Notes: generated by a model from the letters alone, not told the origin. A stretch of DNA of 32,950 nt from Bradyrhizobium genomosp. I (2014) (GCF_000261685.1 NZ_AJQE01000154.1:1-32950); one strand, 5' to 3'; positions 13,341 through 22,376 are shown, numbered from the stretch's first letter. A program made the numbers and translations.

Positions 13341-15302
13341 ATGGGTCCTGGCATGACGATGATCCCGGAATCACCAGACCGTAGCGCGCTCGAACAGGAG
13401 CAGTTCCTCAGGATCCTCTCACGCGAGGAGGCCCTGGCGCGCTTCGAGGCCGCCTTGTTCCCGCGCGGGCTTCCGGGCGAATCGCGCAAGCTCGCTGCTG
13501 CGCTCGGTACAGCACTTGCCGAAGACGTCACCGCGCCGATCGACGTTCCGCCGTTCGACCGGTCCAATGTCGACGGCTTTGCCGTGCGTTCCGCCGATCT
13601 CGCGGCGGCCGGGGAAGGTGCCGCCGTGTGCCTCGCGCTGAACGGCGAGACCATTCACTGCGGCACCGCGCCGAGGCTGCAGGTGGCGGCCGGGACCGCG
13701 ACGCCGATTGCCACCGGCGGTCCGCTGCCGCGCGGCGCCGATGCCGTGGTCATGGTCGAACACACCCAGCCGGCCGGGCCAGATGCGATCGAGGTCCGTC
13801 GCGCCGTCTCGCCGGGGCAATTCGTCTCCTACGCCGGATTCGACATCGCGCGCGGCGAGGCGCTGCTGCGCGCCGGCACCATCATCGGCTCGCGCGAGAT
13901 CGGCATGCTTGCGGCCTGCGGGATCGCCGAGGTCGCAGTGGCGCGCAAGCCGCGGGTTGCCGTGATCTCCACTGGCGACGAACTGGTTCAGCCCGGCCGG
14001 CCGCTCGCGCCTGCCGAAATCTACGATACCAACGGCGCCATCGTCGCAGCCGCCGTCGACGAGAACGGTGGCGAGGCGGTTTTCCTCGGTGCCGTTCCCG
14101 ACGATGAAGCCAGGCTCGAAGCGGCCATGCGCCGCGCGCTGGCGGACTCCGACATGCTGGTGCTGTCGGGAGGTACGTCGAAAGGCGCGGGCGATCTCTC
14201 CCATCGCATCATCGGCCGGCTCGGAGCACCCGGCATCGTCGCGCATGGCGTTGCGCTCAAGCCCGGCAAGCCGCTGTGCCTTGCGGTGTGCGCCGGCAAG
14301 CCGGTCGTGATCCTGCCGGGATTTCCGACCTCGGCGATGTTCACCTTCCACGACATGATCGTGCCGGTGCTGCGCAGGATGGCCGGGCTGCCGCCGCGCT
14401 CCGATGCCAAGGTGCGCGCGACCGTGCCGGTGCGCATCGCCTCCGAGCTCGGCCGCACCGAATTCGTGATGGTCTCGCTGGTCCAGGGCAGGGATGGCCT
14501 CATCGCCTATCCCTCCGGCAAGGGGTCCGGCGCGATCACGTCATTTGCGCAGGCCGACGGCTTTCTGCGCATCGAGGCGCTCGCCGACCAGATGCCGGCC
14601 GGGACTGAAGCCGAAGTGACGCTGTTCACGCCGCATGTGCGGGTGCCCGATCTCGTCATCGTCGGCAGCCATTGCACCGGCCTCGATCTCGTTACCGCCG
14701 GGCTCGCGCAGGCCGGCCTGACGGTGCGCTCGATTTCGGTCGGCAGCCTCGGCGGGCTTGCGGCGGCGCGGCGCGGCGAATGTGACCTCGCGCCGATCCA
14801 TCTGTTCGACGACAAGAGCGAGACCTACAACACGCCCTATCTCGTCGAGGGACTCGAACTCGTGCCGGGGTGGCGGCGAATGCAGGGCATTGTCTTTCGC
14901 AAGGGCGACAGGCGTTTCGAGGGCCTTACGGCAAAGGGCGCCGTCGCCGCCGCGCTCGCCGATCCCGCCTGCATCATGGTCAACCGCAACCAGGGCGCCG
15001 GCACGCGCATCCTGATCGACCGGCTGCTCGGCGGCGCACGCCCGGAGGGGTACTGGAACCAGCCGCGCTCGCATAACGCCGTGGCCGCGGCCGTCGCGCA
15101 GCATCGCGCTGATTGGGGCATGACCATTGCGCCGGTCGCCGATGCAGCCGGCCTCGGTTTCATTCCGCTGGCGGAAGAGCACTATGACTTTGCGCTGGTG
15201 AGCGCGCGCAAGGACCGGCCTGCAGTGCAGGCCTTTCTCGACGCACTCGGCTCGAACGCGGTGCGTGCGGCACTCGAGCGTGCGGGCTTCCGGCCCGCGT
15301 AG
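13341..15302 (+). CDS. MoeA fused to a PBP-like (molybdate-binding) domain
   Basis: This is a 653-residue two-domain protein. Residues about 25-430 are a complete MoeA with VDGFA (77-81), STGDEL (210-215), GGTSKGAGD (277-285), KPGKP (307-311) and LPGFP (325-329). Residues 435-653 are a COG1910 PBP-like domain with NRNQGAGTRILID (548-560), SHNAVAAAVA near 577 and FIPLAEEHYDFAL near 607. No signal peptide is present, so the binding domain works in the cytoplasm, perhaps delivering or sensing oxyanion for the insertase. MoeA-PBP fusions are known in archaea and some bacteria. The ATG at 13341 is chosen because GGGAG lies 4-5 nt upstream; downstream ATGs at 13353 and 13359 are less well placed. 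It is convergent with mobA. Confidence 0.9.
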   Translation: MGPGMTMIPESPDRSALEQEQFLRILSREEALARFEAALFPRGLPGESRKLAAALGTALAEDVTAPIDVPPFDRSNVDGFAVRSADLAAAGEGAAVCLALNGETIHCGTAPRLQVAAGTATPIATGGPLPRGADAVVMVEHTQPAGPDAIEVRRAVSPGQFVSYAGFDIARGEALLRAGTIIGSREIGMLAACGIAEVAVARKPRVAVISTGDELVQPGRPLAPAEIYDTNGAIVAAAVDENGGEAVFLGAVPDDEARLEAAMRRALADSDMLVLSGGTSKGAGDLSHRIIGRLGAPGIVAHGVALKPGKPLCLAVCAGKPVVILPGFPTSAMFTFHDMIVPVLRRMAGLPPRSDAKVRATVPVRIASELGRTEFVMVSLVQGRDGLIAYPSGKGSGAITSFAQADGFLRIEALADQMPAGTEAEVTLFTPHVRVPDLVIVGSHCTGLDLVTAGLAQAGLTVRSISVGSLGGLAAARRGECDLAPIHLFDDKSETYNTPYLVEGLELVPGWRRMQGIVFRKGDRRFEGLTAKGAVAAALADPACIMVNRNQGAGTRILIDRLLGGARPEGYWNQPRSHNAVAAAVAQHRADWGMTIAPVADAAGLGFIPLAEEHYDFALVSARKDRPAVQAFLDALGSNAVRAALERAGFRPA

Positions 15303-15341
15303 CGGCGTTGCAGAAGACCTTTCGCTAAAATCGTAAGTTCG

Positions 15342-15992
15342 CTAGGACGCCTCATCCAGCGCCGCCAGCCGTTCGGCCTCGGAGATGTCCTCGATCGTGT
15401 TGGCATTGAAGAACGGATCGAGCGGCTCCGCCGGCCACGTCACCGTCGCGAGCGGGTAGCGCGCGGTCCAGCGGTCGATCTTGCGGAGGTCCTCGACCAC
15501 CAGCGCGTGGCGCAGCTCCTCGCGCAAGGCGACGCGCCACAGGCCGATCACCGGATGCGACTGCTGGCCCGATGCGGCGACCGCAAGCTGCGCGTTCTCG
15601 CGCGCGCGTGCCTCATGCAGCCGTGCGACGAGATCGCGCGGCAGGAACGGGCAGTCGCCGGCGGCGCTGAGCACCCATTCGACCTCCGGCCGGTTCGCCG
15701 CGGTCCAGTCGAGCGCAGCCAGGATGCCGGCGAGGGGGCCGGGAAAGCCGGGCACGTCGTCGGCGACGACTTGCAGGCCGAAGGCAGCAAAGCGGGCGGG
15801 ATCGCCGTTCGCGTTGAGGATCAGCCCGCTGCACTGGGGCGATAGGCGCGCGATCACGCGCTCCAGAATGGTGCGCCCACCGATGGTCCGCATCGGCTTG
15901 TCGCCGCCGCCCATGCGCCGTGCAAGGCCGCCGGCGAGCAGCACGCCGAGGGTCGACGGAACGCTCGTTGCCGGAAACCTAGTCGTCACCAC
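15342..15992 (-). CDS. mobA: Molybdenum cofactor guanylyltransferase MobA
   Basis: This enzyme of about 216 residues transfers GMP from GTP to Mo-molybdopterin, giving the guanine dinucleotide cofactor used by DMSO reductase-family enzymes such as formate dehydrogenase. The nucleotide-binding loop [17 protein letters not shown] (about residues 18-34) is the MobA signature, and AGDCPFLP (about 111-118) supplies the metal-binding aspartate region. The start is ambiguous among GTG codons at 15998, 15992 and 15989. AAGG sits 6 nt upstream of 15992 but directly against 15998, so 15992 is preferred. The gene overlaps the 3' end of fdhD by 14 nt, implying coupled translation, which fits a role in formate dehydrogenase maturation. 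Confidence 0.92.
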   Translation of the reverse strand: MVTTRFPATSVPSTLGVLLAGGLARRMGGGDKPMRTIGGRTILERVIARLSPQCSGLILNANGDPARFAAFGLQVVADDVPGFPGPLAGILAALDWTAANRPEVEWVLSAAGDCPFLPRDLVARLHEARARENAQLAVAASGQQSHPVIGLWRVALREELRHALVVEDLRKIDRWTARYPLATVTWPAEPLDPFFNANTIEDISEAERLAALDEAS

Positions 15993-16869
15993 TTTCACCC
16001 TTGCGCTTGTGCCTGGCCGACTCCTCCTCGACGTAGGCGAGGTTCTGGTCGTAGACGATGCGCTCCTCGCCCGCGAGCGCGATAAAGCGCTTTCCGCGGG
16101 TGCGCCCCACCAGCGTCAGCCCGACCTGCCTTGCGAGATCGACGCCCCAGGCAGTGAAGCCGGAGCGCGACACCAGGATCGGAATGCCCATGCGCACGGT
16201 CTTGATCACCATCTCCGAGGTGAGGCGTCCGGTGGTGTAGAGGATCTTGTCGCCAGGCTCGACGCCGTGGCGGTAGATCCAGCCTGCGATCTTGTCGACG
16301 GCGTTGTGGCGGCCGACATCCTCGGTGTAGCAGAGCGGGGTTCCTTCCTTGCAGAGCACGCAGCCATGGATCGCGCCGGCTTCGAGATAGAGCGAGGGCA
16401 TGGTATTGATGGTCTGCGTCATCTGATAGAGCCAGGAGGTGCGCAGTTCTGCCTTCGGCAGTGCGACGCTCTCGACCGCCTCCAGCAGATCACCGAAGGC
16501 GGTGCCTTGCGCGCAGCCGGAGGTCTGCGTGCGCTTCTTCAGCTTGGCCTCGAAATTGGTATGGTGCTCGGTGCGCACCACGACCACCTGGAGGTCGTCG
16601 TCGTATTCGACGTCGGTGACCACGTCGTCATATTTCAGCATGTTCTGGTTCAGCAGGTAGCCGAGCGCCAGATATTCCGGATAGTCGCCGATCGTCATCA
16701 TGGTGACGATCTCCTGGGCGTTCAGGTAGAGCGTCAGTGGCCGCTCCATCGGCACCTTGATCTCGACCCTGGCGCCGGTCTGGTCGGTCCCGGTCACGCT
16801 CTGGGTCAGGCGCGGGTCGTCCGGATTGGGGACGATCAGGGGCACCGGGGCTTTGTCGATCTTCGTCAT
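15979..16869 (-). CDS. fdhD: Formate dehydrogenase accessory sulfurtransferase FdhD
   Basis: This 296-residue cytoplasmic protein passes sulfur from a cysteine desulfurase to the Mo-bisMGD cofactor before insertion into formate dehydrogenase. The catalytic CVLC pair (C170 and C173, in HGCVLCKEG), [11 protein letters not shown] (183-193) and TGRLTSEM (213-220) are all intact. An N-terminal stretch of about 30 residues is longer than in E. coli FdhD. The ATG at 16869 has only a weak upstream purine run. It overlaps mobA downstream and is divergent from mobB. No formate dehydrogenase subunit is in the window, so its client enzyme must be encoded elsewhere. Confidence 0.93.
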   Translation of the reverse strand: MTKIDKAPVPLIVPNPDDPRLTQSVTGTDQTGARVEIKVPMERPLTLYLNAQEIVTMMTIGDYPEYLALGYLLNQNMLKYDDVVTDVEYDDDLQVVVVRTEHHTNFEAKLKKRTQTSGCAQGTAFGDLLEAVESVALPKAELRTSWLYQMTQTINTMPSLYLEAGAIHGCVLCKEGTPLCYTEDVGRHNAVDKIAGWIYRHGVEPGDKILYTTGRLTSEMVIKTVRMGIPILVSRSGFTAWGVDLARQVGLTLVGRTRGKRFIALAGEERIVYDQNLAYVEEESARHKRKGESGDD

Positions 16870-16942
16870 GGCCGTGACGTTAGCATGACATTCGGGTCAA
16901 GCCGATATAAGCATGGCTGGGAATGGGCAAAATGCCTCCGCT

Positions 16943-17060
16943 CGTCATTGCGAGCGGAGCGAAGCAATCCAGGAAAGCCCCCCGCGAAGACAGTCTGGAT
17001 TGCTTCGCAGAGCCTGTCATCGGGCCGCGCTTTGCGCGGACCCGGTGGCTCGCAATGACG
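16943..17060. repeat. Cloverleaf-like palindromic repeat, type B
   Basis: A 13-bp outer stem (CGTCATTGCGAGC 16943-16955 with GCTCGCAATGACG 17048-17060) encloses two hairpins. One is a perfect 14-bp stem (16959-16972 with 16995-17008). The other is CGGG-CCGCGC/GCGCGG-CCCG (17021-17044) with one bulged A. It sits between the divergent fdhD and mobB genes, ending 56 nt before the mobB start. Its sequence differs from the type A repeat at 8760-8839, but the architecture is alike. Similar CGTCATTGCGAGC elements are, as I recall, frequent in Bradyrhizobium genomes. Confidence 0.8.
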
Positions 17061-17116
17061 GGGAAGAGGCCGGAGGTTCCATCGGCTGGCATAGCCGTTG
17101 GCGGAGATCGAAGGGC

Positions 17117-17644
17117 ATGAAAGTCATCGGCCTTGCCGGGTGGAGCGGTGCCGGAAAGACCACGCTGTTGACGCGGCTGATCCCGCATTTCAGCGCGCAA
17201 GGCATGCGTGTCTCCGTGATCAAGCATGCGCATCACCGGTTTGACGTCGATGTGCCCGGCAAGGATTCCTGGCGCCATCGCGAGGCCGGTGCCGCCGAGG
17301 TGCTGGTTGCCTCGTCAAACCGCTGGGCTCTGATGCATGAGTTGCGCGGGGCGGCGGAGCCGCGGCTGCCGGAGCTGCTCGGCAAGCTCTCCGCGGTCGA
17401 TCTCGTCGTGGTCGAGGGGTTCAAGCGCGAGCCGCATCGGAAGATCGAGGTGCATCGCGCCGGCAACGGCAAGCCGCTGTTGTTTCCCGATGATCCCGGG
17501 ATTGCCGGGATCGCGAGCGACGTCGCGATTGACACAAGGCTGCCGACTGTCCATCTCGACGATATCGCGGCCGCCGCGGCGCTGTTGCTGCGCGCGGCGA
17601 TGCCGATCGAGGAAGCGATGGCAAAGAGCGCTGCGATGCGCTGA
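17117..17644 (+). CDS. mobB: Molybdopterin-guanine dinucleotide adaptor MobB
   Basis: This is a 175-residue P-loop GTPase that assists MobA in forming or handing over molybdopterin guanine dinucleotide. The Walker A loop GWSGAGKTT (about residues 8-16) opens the protein. VIKHAHHRFDVDVPGKDSWRHREAGA (about 35-60) is the conserved MobB block, and VDLVVVEGFKREPHRKIEVHR (about 95-115) follows the Walker B region. The start is the ATG at 17117; the frame upstream runs through the type B repeat and has no family similarity. AAGGG lies very close to the ATG and GGAG lies 10 nt away, so the ribosome site is not ideal. It is followed 9 nt later by moeA. Confidence 0.92.
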   Translation: MKVIGLAGWSGAGKTTLLTRLIPHFSAQGMRVSVIKHAHHRFDVDVPGKDSWRHREAGAAEVLVASSNRWALMHELRGAAEPRLPELLGKLSAVDLVVVEGFKREPHRKIEVHRAGNGKPLLFPDDPGIAGIASDVAIDTRLPTVHLDDIAAAAALLLRAAMPIEEAMAKSAAMR

Positions 17645-17653
17645 CGAGGCACC

Positions 17654-18910
17654 ATGGCGCAACTATCGGACGATTGCTTTGCCTTCGGCGGCCCGATGAT
17701 GTCGGTCGACGAAGCCGTTGGCCTCATCACAACGCGCGTCAGCGCGATTGCCGATCTCGAGACTGTGGCGCTCGCCGATGCCGACGGGCGCGTGCTCGCG
17801 CGCGATGTGGCCGCACCTTTGCCGCTGCCGCCGTTCACCAACTCCGCCGTCGACGGCTACGCCCTGCGCAACGCGGACCTTCCGGGAAGCGCCGAACGGG
17901 CGTTCCCGCTCGACGGTCGCATCCAGGCTGGCGGCCTTGTGCAAGCACCGATCAGGCCCGGTCACACCGCGCGCATCTTCACCGGCGCGCCGATGCCGCC
18001 GGAAGCGGAGACGGTCTTCATGCAGGAGGACGTCCGCATCGATGATTCCGGCAAGATCGTGCTGCCGCCGGGGCTGAAGCGTGGGGCCAATGTCCGTCCT
18101 GCAGGCGAGGACATTCCGCAAGGTCATCTCGCGCTCCGCGCCGGCCAGCGCTTGCGACCGCCGCATGTCGCCCTTGCCGCCGCGTTCGGCCTGACGGGGC
18201 TCGAGGTCGTCAGGCGCATCCGTGTCGCCGTGTTCTCGACCGGCGACGAATTGGCCTCGCCGGGCGAGCCGCGCGCGGCCTCGCAGCTGTTCGATTCCAA
18301 CCGTTTCATGCTGATGGCGATGCTGCGCCGGCTCGGTTGCGAGGTCAGCGACCTCGGCATTCTGCGCGACGAACGCAGCTCGCTCGCGAACGGCCTGAAG
18401 CAGGTCGCAGGTCACCATGACCTGATCCTCACCACCGGGGGCGTCTCGACCGGAGAGGAGGATCACGTCAAGGCGGCGGTCGAGAGCATCGGCTCGCTGG
18501 TGCTGTGGCGCATGGCGATCAAGCCCGGCCGTCCCGTGGCGATGGGCATCATCGACGGCACGCCGCTGATCGGATTGCCCGGCAATCCCGTCGCGAGTTT
18601 CGTGACGTTCGTCCATGTGGTGCGGCCGACCGTGTTGGCGCTGGCGGGTGGCCTGCCGGAGCCGCTGACGCCCATCCCGCTGCGGGCGGCGTTTACTTAC
18701 AGGAAGAAGGCCGGGCGGCGCGAATATGTGCGCGCCTCGCTGCGGCGCGCGCAGGACGGTGGGCTCGAGGCGACCAAGTTCCCGCGTGAAGGGGCCGGGC
18801 TGCTGTCCTCGCTGGTCGAGACCGACGGCCTCGTCGAACTCGGCGAGGACATCACGAATGTCGAGCCGGGGCAGGACGTGGGCTTCCTGTCCTACGCCGA
18901 TCTGCTCTAA
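17654..18910 (+). CDS. moeA: Molybdopterin molybdenumtransferase MoeA (canonical copy)
   Basis: This 418-residue enzyme inserts molybdate into adenylylated molybdopterin, releasing AMP and giving Mo-molybdopterin. All family motifs are present: AVDGYAL (65-71), FTGAPMPPEAETVFMQED near 109, AGEDIPQG (150-157), STGDEL (195-200), TGGVSTGEED (261-270), KPGRP (290-294) and GLPGNP (307-312). Length is typical. The ATG at 17654 has GAGG 4 nt upstream. It lies 9 nt after mobB in an obvious two-gene operon. It is the third MoeA-type protein in the window and the only stand-alone one with complete motifs, so it is probably the housekeeping copy. Confidence 0.95.
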   Translation: MAQLSDDCFAFGGPMMSVDEAVGLITTRVSAIADLETVALADADGRVLARDVAAPLPLPPFTNSAVDGYALRNADLPGSAERAFPLDGRIQAGGLVQAPIRPGHTARIFTGAPMPPEAETVFMQEDVRIDDSGKIVLPPGLKRGANVRPAGEDIPQGHLALRAGQRLRPPHVALAAAFGLTGLEVVRRIRVAVFSTGDELASPGEPRAASQLFDSNRFMLMAMLRRLGCEVSDLGILRDERSSLANGLKQVAGHHDLILTTGGVSTGEEDHVKAAVESIGSLVLWRMAIKPGRPVAMGIIDGTPLIGLPGNPVASFVTFVHVVRPTVLALAGGLPEPLTPIPLRAAFTYRKKAGRREYVRASLRRAQDGGLEATKFPREGAGLLSSLVETDGLVELGEDITNVEPGQDVGFLSYADLL

Positions 18911-18919
18911 AGCAGAATG

Positions 18920-18976
18920 GCTTCAGGTTGAAGCGATCGCTGCGGCTCGTTCACCTCTCCCGCTTGCAGGCGGGAG
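18920..18976 (+). terminator. Hairpins ending the mobB-moeA operon
   Basis: GCTTCA/TGAAGC (18920-18934, 3-nt loop) is followed by CTCCCGC/GCGGGAG (18957-18963 with 18970-18976, 6-nt loop). They lie 10 and 47 nt after the moeA stop. No T-run follows either. The second, with its flank CACCTCTCCCGCTTG, looks like part of a common short intergenic palindrome. Confidence 0.4.
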
Positions 18977-19195
18977 CCATTGCTACAATCCAGCAGCTTG
19001 ACGTCATCAGGCGCCTGCGGCGGCGTCTTGATCGCGATGGCCTTGACCCGACCGCTGATCGGCTTGGTGCCGCCATGCGGCGTTCTTGCTCGGGCATGCT
19101 ATTGCGCCGAAAGGCCGACGGCCAGCCGACCCAGGCAGTGCTTCTCAAGCCCATTCCGCTGCTCTATGGTGCCGCCGGCCGAACGGAGGAAACCA

Positions 19196-20221
19196 ATGAA
19201 GAACACGATTGCCAGGCTCGCCGGCGCGCTGCTGGCGCTGGCGCTCACCACCTCGCTTGCCCAGGCGCAAAGCAAGGTCACCATCGCGGTCGGCGGCGGC
19301 TCCTGCCTGTGCTATTTGCCGACGGTGCTGGCCAAGCAGCTCGGCGAATACGATAAGGCCGGCCTCAATGTCGAACTCGTGGACCTCAAGGGTGGCTCGG
19401 ACGCGCTCAAGGCCGTGCTCGGCGGCAGTGCCGACGTCGTGTCGGGCTATTTCGACCATTGCGTCAATCTCGCCGCCAAGAAGCAGGAACTCCAGGCTTT
19501 CGTGGTCTATGATCGCTATCCTGGTCTCGTGCTGGTGGTCGCGCCCTCGCGGACCAATGACATCAAGTCGGTCAAGGATCTCGCCGGCAAGAAGGTCGGC
19601 GTCAGCGCGCCGGGATCGTCCACCGACTTCTTCCTCAAATACATGCTCAAGAAGAACGGTCTCGATCCCACCGGCACCGCCGTGATCGGCGTCGGCCTCG
19701 GCGCCACCGCGGTCGCCGCGATGGAGCAGGGCCAGATCGATGCCGCCGTGATGCTCGATCCCTCCGTCACCGTGCTCCAGGGCAGCCACAAGGATCTGCG
19801 CATCCTCTCGGACACCCGCACCCAGAAGGACACGCTCGAGACCTTCGGCGGCGAATATCCGGGCGGCGCGCTGTATTCGACGGCGGCCTGGGTGAGCGGC
19901 CACGAGAAGGAAACGCAGGCGCTCACCAACGCGATCCTGGCCACGCTGGCCTGGATTCATTCGCACTCGCCCGAGGAGATCATGGCGAAGATGCCGGAAG
20001 AAACGGTCGGCAAGAACAAGGATCTCTATCTCGCGGCGCTGAAGAACACGATCCCGATGTACTCCGAGACCGGCAAGATGGACCCGAAAGGCGCCGATGC
20101 CGTGCTCGCGGTGTTCAGCGTCGGCTCGCCCGAGGTGGCCAACGCCAAGATCGACGTCAGCAAGACCTTCACCAACAAATTCGTCGACCATGCCAAGAAC
20201 TCCGCGGGGACTGCCAAATAG
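19196..20221 (+). CDS. ABC transporter binding protein, NMT1/SsuA/TauA type
   Basis: This is a 341-residue periplasmic receptor of the nitrate/sulfonate/taurine/thiamine-precursor family. A signal peptide (about residues 1-24, ending SLAQA) precedes VTIAVGGGSCLCYLPTVLAKQLG. The family pattern of glycine loop and KAGLNVELVDLKGGSDALKAVLGGSADVVSGYF follows. The SxxDFFLKYML region and AAMEQGQIDAAVMLDPS are further conserved sites. The ligand is not evident; the Cys pair CLC near the pocket strand is unusual. The ATG at 19196 has GGAGGA 5 nt upstream. No permease or ATPase of this family adjoins it, so it is another receptor without partners in the window. Confidence 0.88.
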   Translation: MKNTIARLAGALLALALTTSLAQAQSKVTIAVGGGSCLCYLPTVLAKQLGEYDKAGLNVELVDLKGGSDALKAVLGGSADVVSGYFDHCVNLAAKKQELQAFVVYDRYPGLVLVVAPSRTNDIKSVKDLAGKKVGVSAPGSSTDFFLKYMLKKNGLDPTGTAVIGVGLGATAVAAMEQGQIDAAVMLDPSVTVLQGSHKDLRILSDTRTQKDTLETFGGEYPGGALYSTAAWVSGHEKETQALTNAILATLAWIHSHSPEEIMAKMPEETVGKNKDLYLAALKNTIPMYSETGKMDPKGADAVLAVFSVGSPEVANAKIDVSKTFTNKFVDHAKNSAGTAK

Positions 20222-20251
20222 CCGACGCGAAGGCGTGGCGGTCGCCTGGTC

Positions 20252-20956
20252 ATGACGTCTCCGGTCATTCATCGCGTCAGGACGCTTGATCTTGCCGTGC
20301 GGTCGGTCGCGTGGCGGTTCGCCGAGGAGCGGCACGCCGAGATCGCGGCGCATTTCGCCGAGAAGCAACGCGAGCGGCCGAAGATCTGGAACGGCCGCGT
20401 CCTGCTCGGTCGGGACGCGGTGTTTACGGACGGCCATCTCGCCGCGACCTATTTCGAGACCGATTTCGCCAGCTTCCTCGCCTGGCGTGACTGGGGCTTT
20501 CCTGATCCGGCCGTGTTCAACGGCTTCGGCATGGGTGCGTTGCGCACGTCCGACGGCGCTTTCGTGATGGGCGAAATGGCGCAGCACACCGCCAATGCGG
20601 GTCGCATCTATTTCCCTTCGGGCACGCCCGACCTCGATGACGTCAATGATGGCACCCTCGACATCCCCGGCAGCGTCGTCCGCGAGATCGCGGAGGAGAC
20701 CGGCCTGACCGCCGCGGACTACACGGCGGAGGCGGACTGGCACTGCGTCGTCAGCGGTCGCGCGATTGCAATGATTCAGGTCCTCAACCTGGATGTGCCG
20801 GGCGATGAGGCCCGCGCCCGGATCGAAGCCAATCTCGCGCGCGAGGCCGAGCCGGAATTGTCGGCCATTCATCTCGTGCGCGACATGGGCGATCTCAGGC
20901 CGTCCATGCCGCGATTTGTCACGGCTTTCGTCGAGCGCCAGTTCGCCTCGCGATGA
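20252..20956 (+). CDS. NUDIX hydrolase family protein
   Basis: This is a 234-residue cytoplasmic protein with a NUDIX-type core. REIAEETGL (residues 144-152) is the catalytic REUxEExGU part of the box, which binds divalent metal for hydrolysis of nucleoside diphosphate derivatives. The upstream half of the box is irregular: at the positions of the usual G and first E there are D and L (DDVNDGTLDIPGSVV). About 85 residues of N-terminal extension precede the domain (FNGFGMGALRTSDG). The substrate cannot be predicted. It starts 31 nt after the NMT1-type gene and has no strong Shine-Dalgarno, so it may be co-transcribed with that gene. A gene of similar function in the transporter context is not obvious. 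Confidence 0.75.
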   Translation: MTSPVIHRVRTLDLAVRSVAWRFAEERHAEIAAHFAEKQRERPKIWNGRVLLGRDAVFTDGHLAATYFETDFASFLAWRDWGFPDPAVFNGFGMGALRTSDGAFVMGEMAQHTANAGRIYFPSGTPDLDDVNDGTLDIPGSVVREIAEETGLTAADYTAEADWHCVVSGRAIAMIQVLNLDVPGDEARARIEANLAREAEPELSAIHLVRDMGDLRPSMPRFVTAFVERQFASR

Positions 20957-21050
20957 TGCGCGAGGCTTGACATCGCCGCGCTCAGCCCATGTGATGGGCA
21001 AAAAGCAAAAGCAACAAGAATGCAATGCACAATCGTCCAGGGAGGTTTTG

Positions 21051-22361
21051 ATGCGCCTGCGCATGGCTGCCCGCTTGGTACGTGGGCTGTTGGTCGTGAT
21101 ATCAGCGACAGGCTTGGCGGTGTCCGCCGAGGCCCAGGAGAAGAAGCTCAAGATCGGTGTCATCTATGATCTGACCGGTCCGCTCGCCGGCGGCGGCTCG
21201 GAGCTGCAATATACCGGCGCAAGAATCATGCTGGATCGGTACAGCGCGAAGGATGTCGAGGGCTACAAGATCGAGGCGATCTATGCCGATGCTCAGAGCA
21301 AGCCGGACGTCGCCATCAATGAAGCGATCCGTCTGATCGAGCAGGAAAAGGTCGACATGCTGCTCGGCTTCTTTTCCTCGGCGCAGTGCGTGCCGGTTGC
21401 AGCGCGCGTCGAGCAGCTGAAGAAGTTCATGTGGATCACGACCTGCATTTCGTCCGCGGTGCTGGAGAACAAGAACTACAAGTACGTGTTTCGACCGCAG
21501 GCCTCCGGCGATCAGTTCGGCATGATGACGATGGACTTCATCGCGCAGAACTCGAAGGAGAAGTTGGGCAAGGATCCGAAGGACCTGCGGGTCGCCATCA
21601 TCCATGAGGACGGCGCCTACGGCGTCGACGTTGCCAAAGGCAATGAAGCCGGTGCCAAGAAGGCCGGTTTCAACATCGTGCTCAGGGAAGGCTATTCGGC
21701 CACGGCCCCGGACTTGTCTGCGCTGGTCACCAAGCTGAAGCGGGCAAAGCCGGATGTGATCTTCCACACCGGCTACAATCCCGACATCACCCTGTTGCTT
21801 CGGCAAGCCCGCGAACAAGGGCTGAAGTTCGGTGCACTGGTGGGACATGGCGCCGGCTACGGGGTCTATGAGAAGCTGAAGGAAGGCCTGGGCGCCGATG
21901 TAAACTACTTCTTCAATACCGATCCGATCTCGATCTGGCTCGCCAACCAGAAGGGCATGGATCCGAAGCTGCCGCCGATCATCAAGGCGATTGGCGAGGA
22001 GTTCGACAGGCGCAAGCCGGGTGTTGCCATCCGTTCGGCTCATGTCGGCATGGCTGCGTCCAACACCTACCTGTTCCTGACCGACGTGCTGCCGCGAGCG
22101 ATCAAGAAATATGGCGGCATCGATCCCGATTCCCTGCGCAAGGCAGCACTCGACACCGACATCCCCGAAGGCGGCACCATGCTCGGCTTCGGCGTCAAAT
22201 TCCACGGCGAGGGCTCGCCGATGGCCGGCCAGAACGAGCGCTCGTTCCCTGTCGTGATCCAGTACGTCGACGACAAATCCTACGTGGTGTGGCCCAAGAG
22301 CCAGGCGCAGCGCGAGGCCGTGCTGCCGCTGCCGAAGGGCACCACCTACAGCAACCAGTAG
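21051..22361 (+). CDS. livK: Branched-chain amino acid-type ABC binding protein (LivK)
   Basis: This is the 436-residue periplasmic receptor of the ABC transporter encoded immediately downstream. The signal peptide spans about residues 1-29 (ending SAEAQ). KLKIGVIYDLTGPLAGGGSELQYTGA is the family's first strand and ligand loop. Later come the LIEQEKVDMLLGFFSSAQCVPVA block, VAIIHEDGAYGVDVAKG, and PDVIFHTGYNPDITLLLRQAREQGL. Start choice is firm: GGGAGG lies 5 nt before the ATG at 21051. It heads livK-livG-livF-livH-livM. Members of this family also bind amides, urea or aromatic acids, so leucine-type specificity is not certain. Confidence 0.92.
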   Translation: MRLRMAARLVRGLLVVISATGLAVSAEAQEKKLKIGVIYDLTGPLAGGGSELQYTGARIMLDRYSAKDVEGYKIEAIYADAQSKPDVAINEAIRLIEQEKVDMLLGFFSSAQCVPVAARVEQLKKFMWITTCISSAVLENKNYKYVFRPQASGDQFGMMTMDFIAQNSKEKLGKDPKDLRVAIIHEDGAYGVDVAKGNEAGAKKAGFNIVLREGYSATAPDLSALVTKLKRAKPDVIFHTGYNPDITLLLRQAREQGLKFGALVGHGAGYGVYEKLKEGLGADVNYFFNTDPISIWLANQKGMDPKLPPIIKAIGEEFDRRKPGVAIRSAHVGMAASNTYLFLTDVLPRAIKKYGGIDPDSLRKAALDTDIPEGGTMLGFGVKFHGEGSPMAGQNERSFPVVIQYVDDKSYVVWPKSQAQREAVLPLPKGTTYSNQ

Positions 22362-22376
22362 CGGCGGAGAGCGGCG

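Noticed and set aside
15481..17058. Plus-strand frame of 525 codons opposite mobA and fdhD
   Set aside because: Both opposite-strand genes have clear catalytic motifs; this frame has none and ends in the palindromic repeat.
19145..21163. Minus-strand frame of 672 codons
   Set aside because: It spans the NMT1-type gene, the NUDIX gene and the start of livK, which all have good signatures. The frame is a GC-rich shadow.
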